Part shown: in pieces, positions 6,997 to 12,402 of the stretch
Layout: each line of letters opens with the position of its first letter
Position numbering within the stretch: position 1 is the stretch's first letter
NCBI GenBank assembly: GCA_964391595.1
Contig: CAYMMM010000021.1
Location: 1-14,339, forward strand
Source of the DNA: JADZGC01 sp964391595
GTDB taxonomy: Bacteria > Patescibacteriota > Saccharimonadia > CAILAD01 > GCA-016700035
DNA: 14,339 nucleotides
Reading direction: 5' to 3'
Position numbers and translations under genes: made by a program
The notes under the pieces: model-generated
Databases searched by the model: none
What the model saw: only the letters and a program-made list of their open reading frames with translations
What the model was told of the DNA's origin: nothing

Positions 6997-7965
6997 TTAT
7001 TGGAGGCCACGGATACGTCGGTAGAGGTGGTATGCAGCATACTTGCCGGGCTTGACGGGAATGTCCCACGTTCCGACAGTGCTGATGCGTACGCCACCGA
7101 AGCCTCGTTTAAACGCCGTAATGCCTGCCCAAGCATGATTGGCGCTATCATCAGGAGCAGCACCCCAGAAATCGAAATGCTCTAAGCCCAGATCCTTAGC
7201 GTCGCTTATCATCCGCCAAGCGGCCGATACCGCAACGTGATACTGACGATTAAGCTGCTGATCATTGCCGGTATGTGCATAGGTACGCGTGCCACCCCAG
7301 TCATACACCAGCGAGATACTAGCCGGTGTACCGCCCTCAACAGTCGAGACATAAAAGCTTGCAATCCCCTTTTCTATCAGTGATTCGCATAACTGCAGAT
7401 AATAACCCTCTGAATACTGCACGATGTGTGCATGAGCCGCGGTGGTATTCATGAGCCGCACAAAATCCTGAAACGGCGTCATGTTTCTGATCTGCCGCAC
7501 AACAATTCCCCGCTTGTCTGTAGTATTGATGCGATTACGATGTCCCGAGTCAAGCTTAGCCCGCAAATCTTCGAGAGATGGCGAAAGATCCAGGACAAAA
7601 GTGTGCTGCGGGTTGAGCTCAGTAATGCGACGCGCACGTATACCATGCGTACGAAATACATCACCATCTACCCTGCCAACTGGCTCGAGTCGGACAAAGT
7701 CAGCTTCTTGCTCTGCTCCCGCGATAGCCGCGGCGTGTAGTGCCTCCGCTGCTGAGCTCTTGATTACTGGCCCATACGGGATCAAAAGGTATCGCAAACC
7801 TTTGGCACGTCGAATGAATCCCTGCCATGCCCAGTCCGCACCCTGAGCACGTACCACATCGCGTCCAAGGCGAGCCTGAAAGTCTGCCCATTCAGCCGAC
7901 TGCAAGATATCTCCACCAAGAGTTTGTATGCGCTTATTCCAATCTTGTGCATCAAAGCTTTGCAT
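6997..7965 (-). CDS. FemA/FemX-family peptidoglycan-bridge aminoacyltransferase, copy 3
   Basis: The third and most diverged FemABX homologue, 322 residues from the ATG at 7965. Family-like segments are DILQSAEWADFQARLG, LIPYGPVI, the basic DSGHRNRINTTDKRG, RTYAHTGNDQQLNRQYHVAVSAAW, HFDFWGAAPD, and the closing GTWDIPVKPGKYAAYHLYRR. I prefer 7965 to upstream starts because TACAAT at 7973-7978 overlaps the ATG at 7974 and ends seven nucleotides before 7965. A longer frame back to 8028 adds residues unlike the family. It is first in a likely two-gene unit with copy 2, which suggests that they add successive residues of one peptide bridge (inference from the Staphylococcus FemA/FemB precedent). 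Confidence 0.86.
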   Translation of the reverse strand: MQSFDAQDWNKRIQTLGGDILQSAEWADFQARLGRDVVRAQGADWAWQGFIRRAKGLRYLLIPYGPVIKSSAAEALHAAAIAGAEQEADFVRLEPVGRVDGDVFRTHGIRARRITELNPQHTFVLDLSPSLEDLRAKLDSGHRNRINTTDKRGIVVRQIRNMTPFQDFVRLMNTTAAHAHIVQYSEGYYLQLCESLIEKGIASFYVSTVEGGTPASISLVYDWGGTRTYAHTGNDQQLNRQYHVAVSAAWRMISDAKDLGLEHFDFWGAAPDDSANHAWAGITAFKRGFGGVRISTVGTWDIPVKPGKYAAYHLYRRIRGLQ

Positions 7966-7972
7966 ATCAGTC

Positions 7973-7978
7973 ATTGTA
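7973..7978 (-). promoter_or_regulatory. -10 box of FemX-like copy 3, leaderless layout
   Basis: TACAAT on the minus strand ends seven nucleotides before the ATG at 7965. The opposite-strand promoter at 8016-8044 lies immediately upstream. Confidence 0.5.
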
Positions 7979-8015
7979 GCGCAGTTCTCAGCAGCGATAA
8001 TACTGCATCGGCTAC

Positions 8016-8044
8016 TTGCCAGACTCACAGATGATCTGTAGAAT
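8016..8044 (+). promoter_or_regulatory. Promoter with an operator-like palindrome, small membrane-protein operon
   Basis: TTGCCA (8016-8021), a 17-nt spacer and TAGAAT (8039-8044). The spacer holds a perfect inverted repeat ACAGAT-G-ATCTGT at 8027-8039 that touches the first base of the -10. A dimeric repressor bound there would block polymerase. No regulator gene is recognised nearby. Confidence 0.65.
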
Positions 8045-8078
8045 ACGTGTCATTCCGTACCTTTCTATGAGGAGAGTC

Positions 8079-8480
8079 ATGTTCGATTCCGTACCCGAGT
8101 TTCGACCCTTCGGTGGCACCGGTCGTCGCGATCGGGCCTTCGATATCTTCTTGCACTGTTGCCTGATTCCGTTGGTCCTGCTTCTTTTACCGGCACTCAC
8201 GGTGGTGGCGTGGCTGAACCATTTGTATGTGGCGAGTCGCAAGCTCTTCCTTCGCACGCTCATCGACGTTGCAGAAGCAAGTGGCACCGAGACAGGTGTG
8301 CGCAACAACCTGAATACGCCACAACAGCAACTCATGCGCTACCCAGTGCGCGCCGAGACCAGATCGCTCATCAGAGAGACTTTCAGTTTCGATCTGGCCT
8401 GCGCACTGCTGGCCAATGCGTGTGCCTACAAGGCACTGCAACGCATCCGATACCGCATCATGGCGGGCACGAGCCGATAA
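8079..8480 (+). CDS. Membrane-anchored protein of unknown function, 133 aa
   Basis: First gene of a four-gene plus-strand operon. The ATG at 8079 has a GAGGAG site a few bases upstream; a longer frame from 8016 would start inside the promoter. The protein has a short, charged N-terminal tail (MFDSVPEFRPFGGTGRRDRAFD), one long hydrophobic segment at about residues 24-50, and a soluble C-terminal part of about 80 residues with many Arg. By the positive-inside rule both flanks are basic, so topology is uncertain. I recognise no family. The next start is 25 nt downstream. Confidence 0.72.
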   Translation: MFDSVPEFRPFGGTGRRDRAFDIFLHCCLIPLVLLLLPALTVVAWLNHLYVASRKLFLRTLIDVAEASGTETGVRNNLNTPQQQLMRYPVRAETRSLIRETFSFDLACALLANACAYKALQRIRYRIMAGTSR

Positions 8481-8505
8481 CCATTCCCAACCAAGGAGTA
8501 TCGAA

Positions 8506-8727
8506 ATGAGCAAAAGTGCACATGCATTGCACGATGAGGCAGTCCAACAGCTCAGCAAGGGGGAAGTCTCCTTCCATGAGGCTGAGCTTCACGAGGTTGA
8601 AGATGAGCCGACGACGCTCGATCTCGTGGTCGTGGGCGTGGTGCTTGTCGCAATGACGACTGCACCGATTTGGGTCGGTGTTCTGGTCTTGCGCAACACT
8701 TTGAAGCAGATTCGAGCGAGTCGATGA
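8506..8727 (+). CDS. Small single-span membrane protein, 73 aa
   Basis: The ATG at 8506 has AAGGAG (8493-8498) at normal spacing. An acidic, soluble N-terminal half (about residues 1-37, with the run EAELHEVEDEPTT) is followed by one or two close hydrophobic segments (about 38-63) and a short basic tail, TLKQIRASR. It overlaps the next gene by an ATGA. The plan of acidic head, membrane segment and short basic tail is shared with the next gene. No family recognised. Confidence 0.72.
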   Translation: MSKSAHALHDEAVQQLSKGEVSFHEAELHEVEDEPTTLDLVVVGVVLVAMTTAPIWVGVLVLRNTLKQIRASR

Positions 8728-8951
8728 CGAGTGGCTCTGATCGGCTTATGGACCACTGGGGCCAGGAAAGCGTCGAGCGAGCCCAGCAGGCAAGCGCCAA
8801 AGGTAACACCATGCCCGATGATGGTGCTGTCTATTTGGTGCTGGTGATCGCGGCCTCGGCTGCAGTAACGACGCTCGCGTCCGTCATCTACGTCGGGCAG
8901 ACGCTGTGGCGAGCCGGCAAGGCCGTCTCAGCTCACGCGAGGAGATACTGA
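8724..8951 (+). CDS. Small single-span membrane protein, 75 aa
   Basis: The ATG at 8724 overlaps the previous stop codon (ATGA), so translation is likely coupled. A polar N-terminal half of about 33 residues rich in Gln, Ser and Glu leads into one hydrophobic helix (about 34-55) and a basic tail rich in Arg, Lys and Ala. Resemblance in plan, though not clearly in sequence, to the 73-aa neighbour suggests an old duplication or a shared topology requirement. No family recognised. Confidence 0.7.
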   Translation: MTSGSDRLMDHWGQESVERAQQASAKGNTMPDDGAVYLVLVIAASAAVTTLASVIYVGQTLWRAGKAVSAHARRY

Positions 8952-8952
8952 C

Positions 8953-9195
8953 ATGAACGACGCGAGTGAATTCACCGAGAATGCATCGCACGATCCAAAG
9001 CCGGACGGAGGAAATCTACCTGAGACTGGGCTCGTGAATCGTGAAGCAAAAACGGGCGATGGCGCGATCGATTTCCCAGCGCTTCCAAGTGCGAAGGAAT
9101 CGGCAGCCAGCCTTGCGGTCATCAGTATCGCGAGCATAGCCAGCGTGGCGCTCATCGTCATGGTTGTGCGTTTCGTCATCGCCGTCAATCACTGA
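8953..9195 (+). CDS. Small tail-anchored-type membrane protein, 80 aa
   Basis: Starts one base after the previous stop, with AGGAG (8940-8944) at normal spacing. A hydrophilic, acidic and Asn/Pro/Gly-rich N-terminal region of about 50 residues is followed by one hydrophobic helix almost at the end (about 53-76) and a four-residue tail. No signal peptide is seen. It is last in the operon. Function unknown. It could form a complex with the other three, since all are membrane-bound and tightly coupled. Confidence 0.7.
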   Translation: MNDASEFTENASHDPKPDGGNLPETGLVNREAKTGDGAIDFPALPSAKESAASLAVISIASIASVALIVMVVRFVIAVNH

Positions 9196-9204
9196 CACTA
9201 CGAT

Positions 9205-9240
9205 AAAAATACCCCGCCTTCTCATTTCGAGAAGACGGGG
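9205..9240 (-). terminator. Terminator of the AlkB-like operon, possibly bidirectional
   Basis: On the minus strand CCCCGTCTTCTC, loop GAAAT, GAGAAGGCGGGG (9240 down to 9212), then TATTTTTATC. One G-T pair on this strand becomes a C-A mismatch on the other, and the T-tract is better here. It lies between two converging units and may serve both. Confidence 0.75.
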
Positions 9241-9247
9241 TTATTCA

Positions 9248-9886
9248 TTACTCATCATAGCCTTGCCCACCATCACTATCAGTGATGTTCATGCGCAGCG
9301 CAATCGAAATCCGCGACTCATCATCGAGCGCCTTACCAACACAATGACGTAGTCGTGGATCATCTCCTGATATTGGATCAGGAGCCGCCAGAAGCATAGC
9401 GTCGCCAGACTTGATGAGGTACTCACGCTTGACGCCCTTCTTATCGTCAATCCATACCAATGCTTTGCCCTGCACGGTATACACAACGACGAGATGCTTA
9501 TCACTCGCGAAATCACGGTGCCACCCGATACCACCATCGGCATCATTTGGATCGTACTTCTGGATTGCAATGTCGTTGACACGCCACTGCATCAAGCCAA
9601 TTCGCGCTCGCCGTCGGGCTCGTGCCAGTACCAGCTCCTCGGTGCGATCTACAAGCCAGCCAATTTCATCTGGCCACTCACCTGCGTAGAAGCCCGCATG
9701 AGTGAAGCGCTGTGGCACCACCAGGTCACGGCTTGGAGCGTATGCCAGAGCATTCGCCAGTCGTGCCAGTACACCAGCAGTCTCAGGCCAGAGGATCCGA
9801 TACCCGACTGCGTAGCCATGATCGATACATGCGTCAGTCGTCATTCGGAGACGATAGGTATTCAAAGTCATCAATTCCCTATGCAC
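9248..9886 (-). CDS. AlkB-like 2-oxoglutarate/Fe(II) dioxygenase
   Basis: AlkB-type enzymes oxidise alkyl groups on nucleic-acid bases, or related substrates, using Fe(II), 2-oxoglutarate and O2. Residues from the GTG at 9886: the iron triad H123 and D125 (in GWHRDF) and H181 (in RLRHCV), then R192 and R198 spaced as the 2-oxoglutarate-binding RxxxxxR of AlkB. QKYDP before the HxD recalls the NxY-type loop. The H-to-H distance (58) and total length (212) are close to E. coli AlkB. A good AAAAGGAGG site precedes the GTG by four bases; the ATG at 9871 is an alternative. It follows a small Cys-rich gene by 35 nt, and both lie downstream of an attenuator. A substrate other than DNA is possible. 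Confidence 0.82.
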   Translation of the reverse strand: MHRELMTLNTYRLRMTTDACIDHGYAVGYRILWPETAGVLARLANALAYAPSRDLVVPQRFTHAGFYAGEWPDEIGWLVDRTEELVLARARRRARIGLMQWRVNDIAIQKYDPNDADGGIGWHRDFASDKHLVVVYTVQGKALVWIDDKKGVKREYLIKSGDAMLLAAPDPISGDDPRLRHCVGKALDDESRISIALRMNITDSDGGQGYDE

Positions 9887-9921
9887 TGTTCCTCCTTTTA
9901 GGTCTATCTTTTCGCGTAGGT

Positions 9922-10188
9922 CTACACGAAAACAAAGTTACCGGAATCCAACAGTGCCCCAAGAGACACGGCATCGTACGTCGTGACCGCGTCACGATCT
10001 ACCTGGCGGTACAAAGCCAGAAGCAAGCAAGCTTGATGCGCATGCACGCATTCGGGTGCTGCACTATCCTGCTCGACACGCACGAATCCAACTTGCGCGC
10101 CGCTCAGCAGCTCTTGTCGACAACCTTCGCAACGCCCATTTTGACTCCGCTTGGCAGAAATCACTGCAAAATCCTGGAGATGTGCCAT
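9922..10188 (-). CDS. Small Cys/His-rich, probably zinc-binding protein, 88 aa
   Basis: First structural gene after the attenuator at 10230-10254, with the AlkB-like gene next. It contains RCEGCRQEL (residues 19-27) and ECVHAHQAC (46-54), that is CxxC followed by Cys, His and Cys, which could bind one zinc in a treble-clef or zinc-ribbon-like fold. No membrane segment. I recognise no named family. Its start has only a weak purine-rich site (AGAAAGAAG). Pairing with a dioxygenase suggests an accessory or nucleic-acid-binding role, but this is inference. Confidence 0.7.
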   Translation of the reverse strand: MAHLQDFAVISAKRSQNGRCEGCRQELLSGAQVGFVRVEQDSAAPECVHAHQACLLLALYRQVDRDAVTTYDAVSLGALLDSGNFVFV

Positions 10189-10229
10189 GATACTTCTTTC
10201 TGTAGTAGGTTCTATTGGTGCTCGGGAAA

Positions 10230-10257
10230 TAAAAAACCGCCCGAGCGGGCAGTTTTG
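10230..10257 (-). terminator. Attenuator terminator before the zinc-protein/AlkB unit
   Basis: On the minus strand CTGCCC (10252-10247), loop GCTC, GGGCGG (10242-10237), followed by TTTTTT; flanking A and T runs extend the stem. It lies after the leader peptide at 10278-10367 and 42 nt before the zinc-protein gene, so it is inside a 5' leader and not at an operon end. Its 5' arm and loop (CCGCTCG) can pair instead with TGAGCGG inside the leader-peptide frame (10305-10299), including one U-G pair, which would prevent termination. Confidence 0.75.
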
Positions 10258-10277
10258 TACTGTCGATTTTTTTAAAT

Positions 10278-10367
10278 CTAGCGCATATACAAACCTGGCC
10301 GCTCAGTCCGTTTGACTGAATCCATCGTGAAGCCTGACCAAGTGGTGTGTTTGCGATTTAATAACAT
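10278..10367 (-). CDS. Leader peptide of the zinc-protein/AlkB attenuator, 29 aa
   Basis: A short frame beginning seven nucleotides after a -10 box and ending in TAG before a terminator that precedes the operon. Trp is at residue 10 and Phe at 13. Residues 20-26 read RTERPGL, matching residues 17-22 (TERPGL) of the DAHP-synthase leader. The shared codons also form the antiterminator strand (ACTGAGCGGCC here, ACCGAGCGGCC there). I read it as a regulatory peptide whose translation decides between terminator and antiterminator. Only one Trp and one Phe are present before the conserved block, so the sensed amino acid is less certain than for the other leader. Confidence 0.68.
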   Translation of the reverse strand: MLLNRKHTTWSGFTMDSVKRTERPGLYMR

Positions 10368-10374
10368 TACTCTC

Positions 10375-10403
10375 AGTGTAATAAGCAAAAAAAGAAATGT
10401 CCA
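10375..10403 (-). promoter_or_regulatory. Promoter of the zinc-protein/AlkB unit, overlapping an upstream terminator
   Basis: On the minus strand TGGACA (10403-10398), exactly 17 nt, then TACACT (10380-10375). The leader-peptide ATG begins seven nucleotides after the -10. The -35 lies in the 3' arm of the terminator of the DAHP-synthase gene, and the terminator's T-tract forms the spacer. Confidence 0.65.
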
Positions 10404-10425
10404 CCCGGAGAATATCCGGATGGAC
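10384..10425 (-). terminator. Intrinsic terminator of the DAHP-synthase-like gene
   Basis: On the minus strand GTCCATCCGGA (10425-10415), loop TATTC, TCCGGGTGGAC (10409-10399), then ATTTCTTTTTTT. The stem is 11 bp with one G-T pair, only 14 nt after the stop codon at 10440. Confidence 0.85.
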
Positions 10426-10439
10426 AGAGAGATGAACGC

Positions 10440-11540
10440 TTATGAAGCAGCGCGCTGAGCAAGTACAAGTGCCTCCACGACGTGGAGAAGTTGCTCAAAA
10501 GACAAACACGGATCTGTGACACTCATGCCTGGTGTCTGACCCGTACGATCAGCACCTTCAAGTAAGTAGCTCTCGATCATCATGCCCTCGATGCGAACTC
10601 CATCACGCATCAAGGCCAGCACGTGCTGCACGCAACGCAACACACCAGAGACCGTACGCCTGCCACCATCATGTGCTTCCGCATTAGTGTGACCAACACA
10701 GATCACGAGTGGGCGCTGAGCATGTCGAATCGTGTCTTCGAACTGCTGTTCACTCATGCCTTCCCAGCCGCGGAAGATGATGCCGGTCGCAGCATTGCCA
10801 TGCGACTGCCTTTGGCGCAAGCGACCATCGTCACCAGTAATGCGCACGATATGCGACTCATCGGCAGTAAGGCAGGCTCGCTCTGCATCCTGTAGCGAAG
10901 CCCGGTTTGCGTTCTTAAAGAGCCACGCGTGGTCGGAGTAGTAGCCAGCGGCATGGCGGATAAACGTGTCTTCGACATTCCTTGCGCCTACCCAGGGGAG
11001 ACTAATCAGTCTACCGTAGAGCGCCATATGGTACTCTTCCATGACCTCCATGGCGACCGGCACGCGCAGCCCTACTGCCTGGGCAAGCAATCGGTACGCG
11101 AGGATATCATCCTGCTCCTCAAGGCCACGCGAACCAGTCCCGGTACGAGGCTTCATGAGGCAAAAACGCATTACCCCATGCAGGAACTCAGATACATCCA
11201 ACCGCTCCATGAGATTCGCAAATGCAGCGGCAAACATCAGGGCCGTGTACTCACCGTCGATCTGCGAGTCGTCGATGGAGCATGGCCCAGCGATGAAGAG
11301 AAACCGCTGATCTCTTCCGGGGTGTAAGAATCGCTCACGCAGTGCCTGGCGCTGCTGATGTGCAAACTGCATCATCGGCTCGGGCGGGCCGAACCGCTCG
11401 AGCATTGCAGCTGGTGGAACTACCAAATCACTGCCACCGCGTGCCCGCGTGCTAGCGAGTTGATCGACTCGTTCTTCTGGCCTGGGCTGCCGTCGCAAAA
11501 AAGTACGCGGTTCGCCCAAACGCACAAAACCCTGCGTCAT
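10440..11540 (-). CDS. DAHP synthase-like protein (AroF/G/H type), divergent
   Basis: Class I DAHP synthase joins phosphoenolpyruvate and erythrose 4-phosphate, the entry step of aromatic amino-acid synthesis. Residues of the E. coli AroG metal site are all present: C87 in GPCSI, H284 in VGHTN, E323 in ESYLLEG and D343 in VTDPC. KPRT (130-133), GAR (185-187), FKN (208-210) and FRG (256-258) also match. Differences: GARTTES is GARNVED, the KWG region is TGDDG, and KNGTDG is KNANRA. The 366-residue length is slightly longer than AroG. So it may be a true but distant enzyme or a related aldolase. The upstream leader peptide with Trp-Phe-Tyr-Phe-Tyr independently supports an aromatic-pathway role. 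The start has only a weak AAAGAGA site. Confidence 0.85.
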   Translation of the reverse strand: MTQGFVRLGEPRTFLRRQPRPEERVDQLASTRARGGSDLVVPPAAMLERFGPPEPMMQFAHQQRQALRERFLHPGRDQRFLFIAGPCSIDDSQIDGEYTALMFAAAFANLMERLDVSEFLHGVMRFCLMKPRTGTGSRGLEEQDDILAYRLLAQAVGLRVPVAMEVMEEYHMALYGRLISLPWVGARNVEDTFIRHAAGYYSDHAWLFKNANRASLQDAERACLTADESHIVRITGDDGRLRQRQSHGNAATGIIFRGWEGMSEQQFEDTIRHAQRPLVICVGHTNAEAHDGGRRTVSGVLRCVQHVLALMRDGVRIEGMMIESYLLEGADRTGQTPGMSVTDPCLSFEQLLHVVEALVLAQRAAS

Positions 11541-11587
11541 AGGTGTCTCTTTTCTCTATAGGTACGAATTCGACTAAGCTCAGGGAT

Positions 11588-11611
11588 CAAAAAAGACCGC
11601 CCGAGCGGTCT
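11588..11611 (-). terminator. Attenuator terminator before the DAHP-synthase-like gene
   Basis: On the minus strand AGACCG (11611-11606), loop CTCGGG, CGGTCT (11599-11594), then TTTTTG. It lies about 30 nt after the leader-peptide stop and 48 nt before the structural gene. Its CCGCTCGG (11608-11601) is a perfect 8-nt complement of CCGAGCGG inside the leader frame (11662-11655), so terminator and antiterminator are mutually exclusive. Confidence 0.85.
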
Positions 11612-11639
11612 ACTTTGCGAGGTGTGATGTACGTTTCTC

Positions 11640-11711
11640 TTACCGCAACCCAGGCCGCTCGGTCAATCGAGTGCCATAGAAATAAAACCAGCTTTGGTTG
11701 CGGATATTCAT
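11640..11711 (-). CDS. Aromatic leader peptide of the DAHP-synthase attenuator, 23 aa
   Basis: The frame starts with ATG at 11711 and ends with TAA at 11642-11640. Residues 8-12 are Trp-Phe-Tyr-Phe-Tyr, five aromatic codons in a row covering all three end products of the pathway. Residues 17-22 are TERPGL. The RNA shows the usual alternative pairs: CCGCAACC (11703-11696) with GGTTGCGG (11650-11643) across the peptide frame, and CCGAGCGG (11662-11655) with the terminator arm (11608-11601). By analogy with trp and phe attenuation, a ribosome stalled at the aromatic codons leaves CCGAGCGG free for antitermination, while one that reaches the stop covers it and allows termination. Confidence 0.85.
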   Translation of the reverse strand: MNIRNQSWFYFYGTRLTERPGLR

Positions 11712-11721
11712 GATTACGTAT

Positions 11722-11727
11722 CCTATA
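11722..11727 (-). promoter_or_regulatory. Probable extended -10 of the DAHP-synthase unit
   Basis: TATAGG on the minus strand with TG one base upstream (an extended -10), ten nucleotides before the leader-peptide ATG. The -35 is poor (GCTTGC at 17 nt or TTGCGG at 15 nt). The leader message would have little or no 5' untranslated part. Confidence 0.5.
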
Positions 11728-11758
11728 GCAAACAGCATGAATCCGCAAGCGAACATGC

Positions 11759-11787
11759 TTGCTCGATTGCACGACATCTGATATTCT
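11759..11787 (+). promoter_or_regulatory. Probable promoter of the operon at 11824
   Basis: TTGCTC (11759-11764), a 17-nt spacer and TATTCT (11782-11787). It diverges from the DAHP-synthase promoter at 11722-11727. The hexamers are moderate matches. Confidence 0.5.
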
Positions 11788-11823
11788 CACCGCATCATTC
11801 GCATCCAACCAACTGGAGGAACG

Positions 11824-12270
11824 ATGCACCTACCCTACCCCATCAAGCGTGCAGCGATAACGGCCGCCGCTGGCACCGCTGCGTCGCCTGCCCTCACGAT
11901 CGCTCGCAAGAAGATCGAGCACTGGGCGGATGAAAGCACCGGTTACCCGCGAGGCAATAGACCCGCAACACGCAACATCATCCGACGTGAACGCGTCTTC
12001 TCACCAGCCATACTCGCAAAGCACTGCACGATTTGGTTCGTCAGCACGCTCTTCGCTCCCTACACAGGTCGACTGGTCCACGTAGCTGCACGCCTCGAAC
12101 TTCGTGCTACCGGACTTCGCATCGAGAATGCAACTACCTCACCGCGCTTGCGGACTGCAGTAGGCACGCTAGCAAATGTTCTCTGTTCGCATGAGCTCAT
12201 TCGATCGATCAAGCTACGGAGGCGACGTGTCATGCTCAAGCAGTTGGTCGTCAGTGGTGATAAGTCATGA
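11824..12270 (+). CDS. Basic protein of unknown function, 148 aa
   Basis: First gene of a four-gene plus-strand unit. GGAGG (11815-11819) lies four bases before the ATG. The sequence is strongly basic, with Arg-rich stretches (RNIIRRERVF near residue 50, IKLRRRRVM near 130). It has a short, weakly hydrophobic N-terminal part (AAITAAAGTAASPALTIA) and a moderately hydrophobic stretch around 62-80 (AILAKHCTIWFVSTLFAPY). I see no catalytic motif and recognise no family. Nucleic-acid or membrane-surface binding is possible from charge alone. Its stop overlaps the next start by an ATGA. Confidence 0.65.
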   Translation: MHLPYPIKRAAITAAAGTAASPALTIARKKIEHWADESTGYPRGNRPATRNIIRRERVFSPAILAKHCTIWFVSTLFAPYTGRLVHVAARLELRATGLRIENATTSPRLRTAVGTLANVLCSHELIRSIKLRRRRVMLKQLVVSGDKS

Positions 12271-12401
12271 GAAGCAGCTTGAAGAAACGCAAGCTCATCG
12301 ACAAGGCGAAGAAGCTCCTGCATAAGAAAAAGCTCCCTATCGTCAGATCGACGGAAGCATTCAGATCCAACCCACCGCCACCCTGGATGCGGCGGTTCTA
12401 G
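12267..12401 (+). CDS. Tiny, very basic peptide, 44 aa
   Basis: The ATG at 12267 overlaps the previous TGA (ATGA), and the TAG ends one base before the next ATG at 12403, so the frame fits exactly between its neighbours. About half of the first 25 residues are Lys or Arg (for example KKRKLIDKAKKLLHKKK). This is followed by a short Pro-rich stretch (NPPPPW) and ends RRF. The N-terminal half looks like an amphipathic cationic helix, as in small nucleic-acid-binding or membrane-active peptides. The evidence is its coupled position and composition only. Confidence 0.55.
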   Translation: MRSSLKKRKLIDKAKKLLHKKKLPIVRSTEAFRSNPPPPWMRRF

Positions 12402-12402
12402 A

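Noticed and set aside
9712..10275. 187-aa plus-strand frame opposite the AlkB/zinc-protein unit
   Set aside because: It lies antisense to two supported genes and to the attenuator, and has no family features.
11588..11711. T-box riboswitch before the DAHP-synthase gene
   Set aside because: The conserved T-box antiterminator sequence (GGTGGNACCGCG) is absent, while a translatable leader with aromatic codons and matching alternative stems is present.
11587..11829. 80-aa minus-strand frame upstream of the DAHP-synthase gene
   Set aside because: It runs through the leader and the attenuator terminator in a different frame from the leader peptide and has no recognisable features.
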